64,000 nucleotides of DNA from Haemophilus parahaemolyticus (GCF_002015035.1 NZ_MUXY01000001.1:187102-251101); one strand, 5' to 3'. Shown: positions 9,194-19,927, numbered from the stretch's first letter. The notes: generated from the letters alone by a model not told the origin. Made by a program: numbers and translations.

Positions 9194-10822
9194 ATGCCCA
9201 ACATCCAAATTACCCAAACCCTTAAAACCGATCTCCTTATCGTAGGCTCAGGCATTGGTGGCTTGAGCTGTTCCGTTGAAGCCCACAAAAAAAGTATCAA
9301 TCACATTCTTATCACTAAAACCCAACTTGGTTCTGGGGCAAGTTTTTTTCCACTGAAAGCAAGCCTTGGCATTCAAGTGACAGGCGATGAGCGTGATAAA
9401 GCCTTGTTCCAGCAAGATATTGAACGTGTTGCACAAGGGATGAACAATCCTGAAATCGTCAAAGCCTATATTGAAGATTCACCGCAGGCGGTTGAATTAT
9501 TGAATGAAATTGGTTTCTGTCCGTGGAAACGTAACGATAACCGCCCCGCTTGTTTTGCCGAATATCCTCGCCCGATTTATCTGATTAACGAATGGCAAAA
9601 AGCACGTAAAAATGCAGAGGCGATTATTGCTCGACAAAATACGACGACGTTGTTTGAAAATGCTAGCCTTGTACATATCGCAACTGAAAATCACCGTGTA
9701 GTGGGGGCAGTTTTTGCTTACCAAAACCCAGAAAAGAGCGGTCGAGAAATTGTTTATTTTTACGTGCACACTTCCGCCATTATTCTTGCCAGTGGTGGCA
9801 TTGCAGGGCTTTATAAAGATAATCTTTATCCCGCTGATGTGATTGGTTCTACTCATTTTCTTGCCTTGCAAGCGGGGGCGAAGTTAACCAATTTAGAGTT
9901 TATTCAGTTTATTCCTTCGTTTATTGCTCCAAAATACAAAGTGCTGTTTGGTGAACATACGCTGAAATATTGTACTGCGGTAACGGATAAAAATGGCAAC
10001 TCATTATTTCCTGATTTATCGGCAGAAGAATTTGCTCAAATGGTTGCAGAACGTAGTGCCTATGCACCATTCTCGGTCGATTTTGACTGCGTAAAATTCG
10101 ATCTACGCATTATGCAATATTTGCTTGAACATCCGGAAGAACAGGGCGTTTATTTGCACTATTCTCCAACACTTTATCAAGACCAAACGGAGTTTTACCG
10201 CATTTATTTAGATTGGCTGAAAGCCGATGCGGGGATCGATTTATTAACTGATCGCGTGTCGATTGCACCATTCGCCCACAGCTGCAACGGAGGCATTGAA
10301 ATTAACACTAACGCAGAAAGTGCGGTGCAAGGCTTGTTTGCAGTGGGCGAAGTCTCTTCTTGCATTGAAGGAGCGAACCGCTTGGGCGGTAATTCTGTGG
10401 GCGGAAGTTTAGTGTTTGCCAAACGTGCAATGGCAAAAATTGAGCGAGATTTAACCGCTTGCCAAGATGCAACGATAGACGAACAAGCGGTTGAAAATGC
10501 CAAAAATTTTGCAGAACAGGCATTAAACCGTTTACACAATAAAAATGCAGATAACTCGCTCACAGCTTCGCAAGTGCTCAGTGAAATTCGCCAAGCAATG
10601 ACTAAATTTGCCAATGTTTATCGTACTGAAGAGAATCTTTGTAAATTACAAGAAAAATTAGCCCGCTTGGAGCAAGCGTTTGATCCAATCTCGAGTGCTG
10701 ATTTTCAAGGTATTGAAATTTTTTACAGTTTGAAAACCGCTCAAGAAGTGGTGAGAGCGATGTTAGTGCGAAAGGAGAGCAGAGGGGCTCATTATCGGGC
10801 GGATTATCAAGGAAAAATGTGA
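9194..10822 (+). CDS. FAD-dependent oxidoreductase, fumarate reductase/L-aspartate oxidase superfamily
   Basis: 542 aa cytosolic flavoprotein (no signal peptide). The N-terminal dinucleotide fold has GSGIGG (18-23); the C-terminal FAD-binding stretch has GANRLGGNSVGG (393-404), as in succinate dehydrogenase, fumarate reductase and NadB. The usual FHPT-type motif reads QFIPS (238-242), so the conserved His is Ile, and the second motif reads HSCNGG (362-367). Classical fumarate reduction is therefore doubtful; oxidation of another amino or carboxylic acid is an open possibility. No iron-sulfur or membrane-anchor partner genes are adjacent. Its place behind the ABC operon suggests it acts on the imported compound, but a terminator lies between them. 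Confidence 0.75.
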   Translation: MPNIQITQTLKTDLLIVGSGIGGLSCSVEAHKKSINHILITKTQLGSGASFFPLKASLGIQVTGDERDKALFQQDIERVAQGMNNPEIVKAYIEDSPQAVELLNEIGFCPWKRNDNRPACFAEYPRPIYLINEWQKARKNAEAIIARQNTTTLFENASLVHIATENHRVVGAVFAYQNPEKSGREIVYFYVHTSAIILASGGIAGLYKDNLYPADVIGSTHFLALQAGAKLTNLEFIQFIPSFIAPKYKVLFGEHTLKYCTAVTDKNGNSLFPDLSAEEFAQMVAERSAYAPFSVDFDCVKFDLRIMQYLLEHPEEQGVYLHYSPTLYQDQTEFYRIYLDWLKADAGIDLLTDRVSIAPFAHSCNGGIEINTNAESAVQGLFAVGEVSSCIEGANRLGGNSVGGSLVFAKRAMAKIERDLTACQDATIDEQAVENAKNFAEQALNRLHNKNADNSLTASQVLSEIRQAMTKFANVYRTEENLCKLQEKLARLEQAFDPISSADFQGIEIFYSLKTAQEVVRAMLVRKESRGAHYRADYQGKM

Positions 10823-10833
10823 TCTAAATCACA
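10818..10833. promoter_or_regulatory. CRP (or CRP/FNR) palindrome before hel
   Basis: TGTGATCTAAATCACA is a perfect TGTGA-N6-TCACA match and overlaps the stop codon of the flavoprotein gene. The inner TGAT-CTAA-ATCA also resembles an FNR site, so either regulator could bind. The hel start codon is 100 bases downstream. Confidence 0.65.
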
Positions 10834-10914
10834 AATTCAAACATTTCTACTTGGAACATTGGCAAATTCCCGTGAAAATATAGTTCCTCTTGATTTGTCT
10901 AATTTGTCATTTAA

Positions 10915-11757
<843 letters not shown>

Positions 11758-11778
11758 TTTTCGCTAATGAAATATAAA

Positions 11779-11816
11779 AAAACGGCTTAATATTTAAACT
11801 ATTAAGCCGTTTTTTA
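11779..11816. terminator. Bidirectional terminator between hel and dxs
   Basis: 13-bp stem AAAACGGCTTAAT / ATTAAGCCGTTTT with a nine-base loop. T runs follow on either strand, serving the convergent hel and dxs genes. Confidence 0.85.
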
Positions 11817-11822
11817 TGGGAT

Positions 11823-13676
11823 TCATCTCAACAATGCCTGAATTTTCTGTTCAATCCCTTCCGCATTCAACCCAATTTCTGCATAAGCTTCTGGTTGTGT
11901 TGCTTGTGGAATGAAATGGTCTGGAATACCGAGCATTGCAAGCGGTTTAATTTTGTTGAACGATTGCAAATATTCATTTACCGTACTGCCTGCACCGCCT
12001 TGAATAGCGTTTTCTTCAATGGTTACTAATAAATCGTGTGAATCTGCAAGTTGTGTAATTAGATCGCCATCAATTGGTTTTACAAAACGCATATCAGCAA
12101 GGGTGTAGTCGTTATGCTCTGCAACGATTTGGGCTTCGTGCAACATTGTACCAAAGTTTAAAATCGCAACTTTTTTACCTTCTCGAATCAGACGACCTTT
12201 ACCTACCTCCAACGTTTGCATTGGCTGTAATGCTACACCTTGAGCATTGCCACGTGGGTAACGCACTGCTGTTGGCGTATTCATTGAATAAGCGGTAAAT
12301 AGCATTTGACGCATTTCATTTTCATCTGATGGCGTCATAATCGTCATATTTGGAATGCAACGCATAAAGCTTAAGTCGAACGCTCCTTGGTGGGTTTGCC
12401 CATCCGCCCCCACGATGCCCGCACGGTCAATCGCAAAAATGACAGGGAGATTTTGAATTGCCACATCGTGAATTAACTGATCGTAAGCACGTTGTAAGAA
12501 GCTAGAATAAATTGCCACAACAGGTTTAAAGCCTGCAATCGCAAGTCCTGTTGCAAAAGTAACCGCGTGTTGTTCTGCAATGGCTACATCAAAATATTGC
12601 TCTGGGAAGCGTTTAGAAAATTCCACCATTCCAGAGCCTTCACGCATAGCAGGGGTAATGCCGATAAGTTTCGGATCTTGCTCTGCAATTTCACATAACC
12701 AATTACCGAAAATATCCGAATAGGTTGGGATGGTTTTCGTTTTTGGTAATTTTCCGCTTTCAGGATCGAATTTTGGCACGCCATGGAAACCGATTGGGTC
12801 GTTTTCTGCAGGCTCATACCCTTTGCCTTTTTTGGTACGAATGTGCAAGAATTGTGGACCTTTTAGGTCACGCATATTTTCCAGCGTTTTCACCAAGTCA
12901 TCAATGTTATGCCCGTCAATTGGACCAATGTAATTGAAGCCAAGTTCTTCGAACAGCGTACTTTCAGGCGAGAAAATCACGCCCTTCATATGCTCTTCGC
13001 TTTTCTTCATAAAGTTTTTAATGGTCGGCACTTTATCCAGAATTTTCTTACTGCCATCACGCATGGTAGTATAAAGCGAACCTGAGAAAATGCGTGCGAG
13101 GTGGTTGTTTAACGCCCCCACGTTTTCGGAAATCGACATCTCGTTATCGTTTAAGATAACTAACATATCAGTATGTAATGCACCCGCATGGTTTAAGGCT
13201 TCAAATGCCATTCCTGCGGTAATTGCACCATCTCCAATCACACAAACGGTTTTACGCCCTGCGTTCTCTTTTTCTGCTGCTACCGCAATACCTAAGCCCG
13301 CACTGATCGAAGTAGAAGAGTGCCCTACGCTTAATACATCGTAAATGCTCTCTTCACGCCAAGGGAAAGGGTGGATACCATCTTTTTGGCGGATGGTTTT
13401 GATTTGGTCACGGCGACCTGTAAGGATTTTATGCGGATAAGCTTGATGGCCTACGTCCCAAATGAGCTGATCAAACGGCGTTTGATAAACATAATGCAAG
13501 GCAACAGTAAGTTCAACCACGCCCAACCCTGACGCTAAATGCCCGCTTGACTGGCTTACACATTCAAGCAAATAAGCACGCAATTCGTCTGCAAGCGGTT
13601 GTAATTGATCTTTATTTAGCAAACGCAAATCTTCAGGCGAATTGATTTGGCTTAGCAAAGGGTATGATTTTTGCAT
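11823..13676 (-). CDS. dxs: 1-deoxy-D-xylulose-5-phosphate synthase
   Basis: 617 aa cytosolic thiamine-diphosphate enzyme condensing pyruvate and glyceraldehyde-3-phosphate, the first step of the MEP isoprenoid pathway. It shows the [15 protein letters not shown] start of the TPP domain, the TPP-binding [17 protein letters not shown], the transketolase-like central domain with [17 protein letters not shown], and [17 protein letters not shown]. Length is normal for the family. Other MEP and prenyl genes (ispD, ispF, ispA) occur elsewhere in the window. suhB lies 60 bases upstream on the same strand. Confidence 0.97.
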   Translation of the reverse strand: MQKSYPLLSQINSPEDLRLLNKDQLQPLADELRAYLLECVSQSSGHLASGLGVVELTVALHYVYQTPFDQLIWDVGHQAYPHKILTGRRDQIKTIRQKDGIHPFPWREESIYDVLSVGHSSTSISAGLGIAVAAEKENAGRKTVCVIGDGAITAGMAFEALNHAGALHTDMLVILNDNEMSISENVGALNNHLARIFSGSLYTTMRDGSKKILDKVPTIKNFMKKSEEHMKGVIFSPESTLFEELGFNYIGPIDGHNIDDLVKTLENMRDLKGPQFLHIRTKKGKGYEPAENDPIGFHGVPKFDPESGKLPKTKTIPTYSDIFGNWLCEIAEQDPKLIGITPAMREGSGMVEFSKRFPEQYFDVAIAEQHAVTFATGLAIAGFKPVVAIYSSFLQRAYDQLIHDVAIQNLPVIFAIDRAGIVGADGQTHQGAFDLSFMRCIPNMTIMTPSDENEMRQMLFTAYSMNTPTAVRYPRGNAQGVALQPMQTLEVGKGRLIREGKKVAILNFGTMLHEAQIVAEHNDYTLADMRFVKPIDGDLITQLADSHDLLVTIEENAIQGGAGSTVNEYLQSFNKIKPLAMLGIPDHFIPQATQPEAYAEIGLNAEGIEQKIQALLR

Positions 13677-13736
13677 AAAAGATAATCCATGTGGGCGTAA
13701 TGTAAAGATGAAACGGCTTTCGACCGCTTATCTGGC

Positions 13737-14546
13737 TTATTTAAGATCTTCTGTTAATACAGGTTGAATGGTGCTTAAAATCTCTTTCACAACACGAGCT
13801 TGACCAACAACAAGGTTGCCTGATTTTAAGTAATCTGTGCCACCCACAAAGTTGGTTACGATTGCACCCGCTTCACGAGCGATCAGCTCACCAGCAGCAC
13901 AATCCCAAGGTTTTAAGCCGATTTCAAAGAAACCATCGACACGGTTTGCTGCAACATAAGCTAAATCTAACGCTGCTGAACCTGTACGGCGGAAATCTGC
14001 TACGCCATTGTTCATTAAGCCTTCGAGCATATTTAAATGTGCAGGACGATGTTTTGGATTTTTGAATGGGAAACCAGTTGCAAGCACGGTGCCGTTTAAA
14101 TCACGACGGCTTGTATCAACACGTAAACGGAATTCATTTAATTTTGCCCCTTCACCGCGTACGCCAGTGAAAAGTTCATTACGGATAGGATCGTAAACTA
14201 CGCCAACCGTTGTGCGACCATTCTCGCGAACAGCAATAGAAACACAGAAATGCGGTAAACGTTTTACGAAGTTAGTTGTGCCATCTAATGGATCAATCAC
14301 CCATTGCACGCTGTTATCTTTACCTTCAACAATGCCTGACTCTTCCGCAACGATAGCGTGATCAGGATAAGATTTTTTGATAACTTCGATAATTGCTGCT
14401 TCTGCGGCTTTATCAATTTCAGTTACATAGTCATTTGAGCCTTTACGAGCCACCTCAGTATCTTGAGGTGCTTGCTCATAACCTTTTGCAATAATATTGC
14501 CTGCTTTTCGTGCTGCACGAATAGCAATGTTTAACATTGGATTCAT
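13737..14546 (-). CDS. suhB: Inositol-1-monophosphatase family protein SuhB
   Basis: 269 aa. The metal-binding motifs of the family are present: EESG (Glu after IVAE), WVIDPLDGTTNF, and WDCAAGELIAREAGA. In E. coli SuhB is an inositol monophosphatase that also joins the rRNA antitermination complex. Length and motifs match. It lies upstream of dxs on the same strand with a 60-base gap, so it may be co-transcribed. Confidence 0.94.
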   Translation of the reverse strand: MNPMLNIAIRAARKAGNIIAKGYEQAPQDTEVARKGSNDYVTEIDKAAEAAIIEVIKKSYPDHAIVAEESGIVEGKDNSVQWVIDPLDGTTNFVKRLPHFCVSIAVRENGRTTVGVVYDPIRNELFTGVRGEGAKLNEFRLRVDTSRRDLNGTVLATGFPFKNPKHRPAHLNMLEGLMNNGVADFRRTGSAALDLAYVAANRVDGFFEIGLKPWDCAAGELIAREAGAIVTNFVGGTDYLKSGNLVVGQARVVKEILSTIQPVLTEDLK

Positions 14547-14678
14547 ATTTCCACCAGATTTTAAAGAACGAAGAAAGATGGCGAATTATAGTATAAAAAA
14601 AGCGGGAGAGGAATGAAAAGCGGTGGTTTTTAACGGAAAATTTACAAAAATGGCGGACTAAAGCCCGCCTTACTAAAA

Positions 14679-15569
14679 TTATGCAATTAAACCCGCTTGT
14701 TTTAAAGCTGCTAACACTTTTGGTTGAGCTTCTTCAGAGAGAGTCGTTAATGGCAAACGTAAGTTTGGTTCACTCACTAAGCCTAATTTATAAGCTGCCC
14801 ATTTCACAGGAATTGGGTTTGCTTCCACAAATAAATCGTGGTGTAGTACATTTAAGCGTTGGTTAATCGTCTCTGCTTCTTCAAATTTGCCCGCTAAAGC
14901 TAACTCACACATTTTCGCCATATCAGCAGCTGCCACGTTATTGGTTACAGAAATAACACCTTGACCGCCTAATTTCATTGACGCTAAACCTGTTGCATCA
15001 TCACCGCTTAAGAAAATGAAATCCTTACCAGCTAATTCTTTAATGAGCGGTAATCGACTTAAGTCGCCTGTAGCTTCTTTTACGCCAACAATATTTTCAA
15101 TTTTTGACAAGCGACCAATAGTTTCAGGTTTTAAATCGCTGCCTGTACGACCTGGCACATTATATAAAATTTGCGGTAAATCAGTTGATTCAGCAATCGC
15201 TTTATAATGTTGATACATCCCTTCTTGGGTTGGTTTGTTGTAATAAGGTACAACGCTCAAACAACCCGCAACGCCACTGTTTGCAAGTAATTTCGTCATT
15301 GTGACTGCTTCACTTGTCGCATTTGAGCCTGTGCCTGCAATAATAGGAATACGACCATCAGCAAATTCAACGGTTTTCTTAATCACTTTCACATTTTCAT
15401 CGATGCTTAACGTAGTAGATTCTCCCGTTGTACCTACTGAAACAATCCCGTGCGTACCAGCTTGAACGTGATATTCTACTAATTTTTTTAATTCTTCGTA
15501 GTTCACCTCACCGTGTGTCATTGGGGTAATCAGTGCTACAATACTACCGTGAAATAAAGGCATTGCCAT
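14679..15569 (-). CDS. dapA: 4-hydroxy-tetrahydrodipicolinate synthase
   Basis: 296 aa TIM-barrel aldolase making the lysine/diaminopimelate precursor from pyruvate and aspartate semialdehyde. Key signatures are [10 protein letters not shown] and the Schiff-base lysine in [10 protein letters not shown], preceded by YNVPGRT. It is a paralogue of NanA, also in this window. A GGCGG / CCGCC hairpin near 14652-14670 may end its transcript. It is divergent from argA. Confidence 0.96.
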   Translation of the reverse strand: MAMPLFHGSIVALITPMTHGEVNYEELKKLVEYHVQAGTHGIVSVGTTGESTTLSIDENVKVIKKTVEFADGRIPIIAGTGSNATSEAVTMTKLLANSGVAGCLSVVPYYNKPTQEGMYQHYKAIAESTDLPQILYNVPGRTGSDLKPETIGRLSKIENIVGVKEATGDLSRLPLIKELAGKDFIFLSGDDATGLASMKLGGQGVISVTNNVAAADMAKMCELALAGKFEEAETINQRLNVLHHDLFVEANPIPVKWAAYKLGLVSEPNLRLPLTTLSEEAQPKVLAALKQAGLIA

Positions 15570-15682
15570 AATTCGACTCCTGTTTTTATTATGATTGGCT
15601 TGCTTTCATAGATTGCAAAAATACTTAAAAATATGCAAGTTTTTTTTTCAAAAATAGAGAATTTATTTTCGAGTTTGTTGAG

Positions 15683-15721
15683 TTTGATTTTAAATTCGTT
15701 AAATTTGCATAAATATGCAGT
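15683..15721. promoter_or_regulatory. Tandem ARG boxes upstream of argA
   Basis: Two ArgR-like palindromes: core TGATT-TTAA-ATTCG (15685-15698) and core TGCAT-AAAT-ATGCA (15706-15719). Their starts are 21 bases apart, the standard spacing of paired 18-bp ARG boxes separated by 3 bp, to which a hexameric ArgR binds. They end about 40 bases before the argA ATG. Confidence 0.7.
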
Positions 15722-15761
15722 TTAATGTATAACTACTCATAAAATTTGAGAGGAAATCTTT

Positions 15762-17072
15762 ATGCGTAATACTGAATTAGTCCAATGGTTTAGACAATCC
15801 ACACCCTATGTGAATATGCATAGAGGAAAAACGTTCGTCATTATGCTAGACGGCAACGCAATTGCCCATTCCAATTTTGTGAGTATTGCCAATGATGTGA
15901 GTCTATTACATAGCCTTGGCATCAAGTTAGTAATTGTATTTGGTGGGCGTCTGCAAATTGACGAATTATTGGCAAAAAACAATCGCTTGTCGCACTACCA
16001 CAACCATATTCGTGTGACAGATCCTAGTTCGCTGGAATGCGTTAAGCAAGCAGTAGGCGGTTTGCATTATGATATTTTCTCCAAACTCTCACTTCGTCTG
16101 CCAAACTCTCCCGTACTAAATGTGGTCAGCAGTAACGCGATTCTGGCTCAACCTCTTGGCGTAATTGATGGAGTTGATTTCGGCTTAAGTGGTAAAATTC
16201 GTCGCATCAATGTTAAAAGCATTCAGCAACAGCTAGAGCAAGATGCCATTGTTGTCATTGGACCGATTGCACCCTCTGTTACGGGTGAGATGTTTAATCT
16301 ACCCTTTGAAGAAATTGCGACTCAAGTGGCAATTAAACTCAAAGCGGATAAGTTGATTGGCTTTTGTGGTGAGCAAGGTTTGCTGGATGAAAAGGGTGAA
16401 GTAATTTCTGACATTCATCCACGGGAAGCAAAACGCTACCTCAATAAATTTATTGAAAATGGCGATTACCACAATTCCGCTGCACGTTTTTTACAAGCTG
16501 CAATTGAAGCTTCGTACGCAGGCATCAAGCGTTCGCACCTGTTGAGCTACAAAGAAGATGGCTCGCTCTTGCAAGAACTTTTCTCTCGTGATGGTATCGG
16601 TACGCAGCTTTCCGAAGAGAGCTCAGAACATATCCGTATTGCAACTTCGCATGACATCCCAGGTTTGCTTAACCTAATTCGACCGCTTGAAGAGCAAGGT
16701 ATTTTGGTAAAACGTTCGCGTGAGCAATTGGAAGTTGAAATCAGCCGTTATACCATTATTGAGCGTGATGGTATTGTGATTGCTTGTGCGGCTTTGAACC
16801 CTTATTTAAACGAAAAAATGGCAGAAATGGCGTGTGTGGCTGTGCATCCAGACTACCGTGATTCTTCCCGTGGCGATGTATTATTAGAAGCGATTAAACG
16901 CCGTGCTATTCAAATGGGCATTGAAAAACTCTTTGTGCTCACTACTCGCACAACACAATGGTTTCAAGAACGGGGGTTTGAAATTAAAGGCACAGAAGAT
17001 TTGCCTGCGTATAAACGTGAACATTATGATCATCAACGGAAATCGCGGGTATTAGTGTTGAATATTGTATAA
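15762..17072 (+). CDS. argA: N-acetylglutamate synthase
   Basis: 436 aa. Residues 1 to about 285 form an amino-acid-kinase fold ([14 protein letters not shown]) that binds the arginine feedback signal; the C-terminal GNAT acetyltransferase has [21 protein letters not shown] and [16 protein letters not shown]. It acetylates glutamate from acetyl-CoA, starting arginine biosynthesis. Length matches E. coli ArgA. The ATG follows GAGAGGAAA. Tandem ARG boxes upstream point to ArgR repression. Confidence 0.95.
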   Translation: MRNTELVQWFRQSTPYVNMHRGKTFVIMLDGNAIAHSNFVSIANDVSLLHSLGIKLVIVFGGRLQIDELLAKNNRLSHYHNHIRVTDPSSLECVKQAVGGLHYDIFSKLSLRLPNSPVLNVVSSNAILAQPLGVIDGVDFGLSGKIRRINVKSIQQQLEQDAIVVIGPIAPSVTGEMFNLPFEEIATQVAIKLKADKLIGFCGEQGLLDEKGEVISDIHPREAKRYLNKFIENGDYHNSAARFLQAAIEASYAGIKRSHLLSYKEDGSLLQELFSRDGIGTQLSEESSEHIRIATSHDIPGLLNLIRPLEEQGILVKRSREQLEVEISRYTIIERDGIVIACAALNPYLNEKMAEMACVAVHPDYRDSSRGDVLLEAIKRRAIQMGIEKLFVLTTRTTQWFQERGFEIKGTEDLPAYKREHYDHQRKSRVLVLNIV

Positions 17073-17186
17073 AATGGACATGGGGAAACTGAATTTGTCT
17101 TTGCTGGTTTTATCTTTATTTGTTACTTTTCTTTAACGCTGAAATCATTATAATCCAATTATTTTTATGAGATTATGAGAAAAATT

Positions 17187-18344
17187 ATGTCCCTAGACCT
17201 AACCAATATCCGTACACAAATTACCAGTCTTGACCGCCATATTTTAAAGCTATTATCAGAACGTCATCGATTGGCGTTTGATGTAGTGCGTAGCAAAGAG
17301 ATTACGCAAAAGCCACTTCGCGATGTTGTTCGCGAAAAGGAGCTTTTACAAGAGCTTGTAAATTTTGCTGAGTCTGAAAATTACCAGCTTGATCCGCAAT
17401 ATGTAACCCAAATTTTCCAACGCATTATTGAAGACTCTGTTCTGACGCAACAAAATTACCTACAAAATAAATTGAATGAGCAAAAAGAAGAGAGCCTTTC
17501 AATTGCCTTTTTAGGGATGCGTGGTTCTTATTCAAATATGGCGGCTCGTCAATTTGCGAAGAAATACCAAGGCAATTTAGTAGAGCTGAATTGTGCCTCA
17601 TTTGGTGAGATTTTTGCCAAAGTAGAAAAAGGCGAAGCTGATTTTGGTGTGTTACCGCTGGAAAATACGACTTCAGGCTCAATCAATGAAGTTTATGACT
17701 TATTACAACATACGGAACTGGCGTTAGTGAGTGAATTGGCTTATCCAATCAAACATTGCTTGTTGGTAAATGGCAACGTGGATTTAGCCGAAATTGACAC
17801 TATTTACACGCATTCACAACCTGCTCAGCAATGTAGCCAATTTATTCAAAGCCTTGACCGCGTGCATATCAAATATTGCGAAAGTAGCTCACACGCAATG
17901 CAGATGGTCGCACGTTTAAATAAACCAAATGTGGCGGCTATTGGCAATGAGGATGGCGGTAAACTTTACGGCTTAAGCAGTATTAAATCGGAAATCGCTA
18001 ACCAAGTGAATAACATTACTCGCTTTATTGTAGTGGCAAAAGAGGCGGTAAAAGTTTCTCCACAAGTGCAAACTAAAACGTTGCTATTGATGACGACGAC
18101 ACAACAAGCAGGTGCTTTAGTCGATGCGTTAGTCGTATTCAAACAGTTTGGCATTCGTATGCTGAAATTAGAATCTCGCCCAATCTATGGCAAGCCGTGG
18201 GAAGAGATGTTCTATGTTGAGCTTGAAGCCAATATGCACAACGAAAACACGCAGAAAGCATTGGAAGCCTTAAAAGAAGTAACCAGTTTCTTAAAAGTGC
18301 TAGGCTGTTATCCAAGCGAGATTATTGAGCCAGTAAAAATTTAG
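17187..18344 (+). CDS. pheA: Chorismate mutase/prephenate dehydratase (P-protein)
   Basis: 385 aa bifunctional enzyme of phenylalanine synthesis. An N-terminal AroQ chorismate mutase ([16 protein letters not shown]) is followed by prephenate dehydratase ([37 protein letters not shown]) and a C-terminal ACT domain with [17 protein letters not shown], the phenylalanine feedback site. I chose ATG 17187 because GAGA stands six bases before it; ATG 17175 is possible but its GAG is only three bases away. No Phe-rich leader peptide is evident upstream. Confidence 0.94.
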   Translation: MSLDLTNIRTQITSLDRHILKLLSERHRLAFDVVRSKEITQKPLRDVVREKELLQELVNFAESENYQLDPQYVTQIFQRIIEDSVLTQQNYLQNKLNEQKEESLSIAFLGMRGSYSNMAARQFAKKYQGNLVELNCASFGEIFAKVEKGEADFGVLPLENTTSGSINEVYDLLQHTELALVSELAYPIKHCLLVNGNVDLAEIDTIYTHSQPAQQCSQFIQSLDRVHIKYCESSSHAMQMVARLNKPNVAAIGNEDGGKLYGLSSIKSEIANQVNNITRFIVVAKEAVKVSPQVQTKTLLLMTTTQQAGALVDALVVFKQFGIRMLKLESRPIYGKPWEEMFYVELEANMHNENTQKALEALKEVTSFLKVLGCYPSEIIEPVKI

Positions 18345-18422
18345 AAAAATTGACTAGTAATAGGTGTATAAATAAAGCATATTACTTATTTACTACGCTA
18401 TGATATATCTTATATAGTGATT

Positions 18423-18446
18423 TAGGGCAGAGAAAACTCTGCCCTA
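18423..18446. terminator. Hairpin between pheA and the XRE regulator gene
   Basis: Perfect 10-bp stem TAGGGCAGAG / CTCTGCCCTA with an AAAA/TTTT loop, between two convergent genes. It lacks a clear T run on either strand, so termination would be weak or hairpin-dependent. Confidence 0.5.
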
Positions 18447-18468
18447 TGTTGAAATAATATTAATCACT

Positions 18469-18834
18469 TTATTTTTTTGTTTTAAGCAATTCAATGATCT
18501 CTTTTAATGCAATAATTTCATTCTCTTTTGCATCTAATAATAATTTAAGTTTCTCATTTTCCATCGCTAGAATACTATTTGAACCAAAAGAACAACCATT
18601 ATTTGAATGGTCTCCAATGGTAAAGAAAAAAGATTTATCTTGAGAAGAGATTAATTCCACAATATCAATATGAAATATTTGAGCAATTTGCTTAAGTTTA
18701 TCAACTGTTAGATTCGTTTTCCCGTGCTCAATTTTTGCATAACCTGCTGGCGACATTTCAAGCTTTTCAGCCATTTCTTCTTGTGACCATTGGTTGATTT
18801 CTCTCATGACTCGAATTTTATCGTGGATTTCCAT
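18469..18834 (-). CDS. XRE-family transcriptional regulator
   Basis: About 121 aa from the preferred start MEIHDK at 18834, which has AGAG nine bases ahead; an ATG at 18861 has no ribosome site and would abut the palindrome at 18862. Residues 5-60 form a Cro/C1-type helix-turn-helix (WSQEEMAEKLEMSPAGYAKIEHGKT). The C-terminal part has a short heptad-like helix (ENEKLKLLLDAKENEIIALKEII), suggesting a dimer. It faces away from the surface lipoprotein gene with an inverted repeat between them, so it probably represses itself and/or that gene. No known specific name. Confidence 0.85.
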   Translation of the reverse strand: MEIHDKIRVMREINQWSQEEMAEKLEMSPAGYAKIEHGKTNLTVDKLKQIAQIFHIDIVELISSQDKSFFFTIGDHSNNGCSFGSNSILAMENEKLKLLLDAKENEIIALKEIIELLKTKK

Positions 18835-18861
18835 ACTAGATTCTCTAAGTAAAATATTCAT

Positions 18862-18893
18862 AACTAAAAGTATGTTTTTTCATACATTTAGTT
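18862..18893. promoter_or_regulatory. Operator-like inverted repeat between regulator and lipoprotein genes
   Basis: AACTAAAAGTATG - TTTTTT - CATACATTTAGTT: 13-bp arms with one mismatch and a 6-base spacer. It lies 28 bases upstream of the XRE start and about 70 bases upstream of the lipoprotein start, as expected for an operator of a dimeric XRE protein controlling a divergent pair. Confidence 0.65.
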
Positions 18894-18961
18894 AATGGTT
18901 TTTAAATTTGAGCGAGTATATCATTTCAACAATTTTTAATCCAACTCCTGAGGAACTCATA

Positions 18962-19888
18962 ATGAAAAAAACATCTTTAGCCATTGCTTTATCATTAATA
19001 TTAACCGCTTGTGGTTCTAGTGGTGGCAAACCTTCCATTTCAATACCTACAGCTACACAAACACCGACTATAAATAATTCATCCTCAAACAAACCTGCGA
19101 CACACGAAGCTGCTCCGTCTAAACAAACTCAAGGCACTACATCAAATCAGTCAACACCAGTTACGACTATGCCAAAACCCGATGAAACTAAGCTAAATAA
19201 TACAGGTGTTTCTTTGAATAAAAATGATTTTATAAAAGGCGAAATTAATAAAGAACCTGTCTTAGATCAAAATGGTAAAGAAATTGCACAGTTATCTGGT
19301 CATAATCGAGCATATTCTTTTAATGGAGCATTAATGAAATCAAAAGATAGTGGACTAGGTAAAATTATTGTAGGAAATACAGTACTTAAATTAGCAGATA
19401 AAGTTGGAGCAATAGGTGGTTTAACAGGCTCTAGCTTATCTAAAGCGATCGTTTCTCTTTATAATGCTACGCAAAATCCAGAGCGTGATATTTTCTATTT
19501 TGGTAGTGAAACACCAGAGTCTAGTATTCCTAAAAGTGGTATAGTTACTTATAAAGGTAATGCAAGCCGTTACGATAATGTGACAGCTCAAGTTAAAAAT
19601 ATTGGGGAGACAGAGCTAATAGCAGATTTTGAAAATAAAAAAATTAAAGGTGAACTAAAAATTGATGGTTTATTTCGTCGAAATATTTCGCTAAAAGAGG
19701 CTGATATTCAAGGTAATGGATTTAAAGGTGAAGCCGTTGCAGGAGAGAATCATATTTTGATGACTCGAAAAGGCGAGTATGAAGGTAAATTCTACGGACC
19801 AAGAGCAGAAGAGGTTGCGGGTAAAGCAACATTTTCAGAAGAGTTAAAAGACTTAAATACCAGTTTTAGTGCTGAACAGGTAAAATAG
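18962..19888 (+). CDS. Slam-dependent-type surface lipoprotein with TbpB-like barrel
   Basis: 308 aa. Signal peptide with lipobox LTAC, then GSSGG and a low-complexity Ser/Thr/Pro/Asn tether to about residue 95, typical of lipoproteins displayed on the cell surface. The C-terminal half is beta-rich and ends with KGEYEGKFYGPRAEEVAGKATF, the signature of the TbpBD eight-strand barrel found in TbpB, fHbp and hemophilin-like proteins. It may bind a host iron or haem carrier; the ligand is not readable from sequence. Start ATG 18962 follows GAGGAA. No Slam exporter gene is in the window. Confidence 0.8.
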   Translation: MKKTSLAIALSLILTACGSSGGKPSISIPTATQTPTINNSSSNKPATHEAAPSKQTQGTTSNQSTPVTTMPKPDETKLNNTGVSLNKNDFIKGEINKEPVLDQNGKEIAQLSGHNRAYSFNGALMKSKDSGLGKIIVGNTVLKLADKVGAIGGLTGSSLSKAIVSLYNATQNPERDIFYFGSETPESSIPKSGIVTYKGNASRYDNVTAQVKNIGETELIADFENKKIKGELKIDGLFRRNISLKEADIQGNGFKGEAVAGENHILMTRKGEYEGKFYGPRAEEVAGKATFSEELKDLNTSFSAEQVK

Positions 19889-19892
19889 CCTA

Positions 19893-19927
19893 AAATAAAG
19901 GGAGCAGATGCTCCCTTTATTTATTTT
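19893..19927. terminator. Bidirectional terminator after lipoprotein gene
   Basis: 13-bp stem AAATAAAGGGAGC / GCTCCCTTTATTT with an AGAT loop and a T-rich tail; serves the convergent lipoprotein and SH3-protein genes. Confidence 0.8.

Noticed and set aside
17074..17136. 20-aa hydrophobic ORF (MDMGKLNLSLLVLSLFVTFL) before pheA as a leader peptide for attenuation
   Set aside because: It has only two Phe codons, not in a run, no convincing ribosome site, and no terminator/antiterminator pair before pheA.
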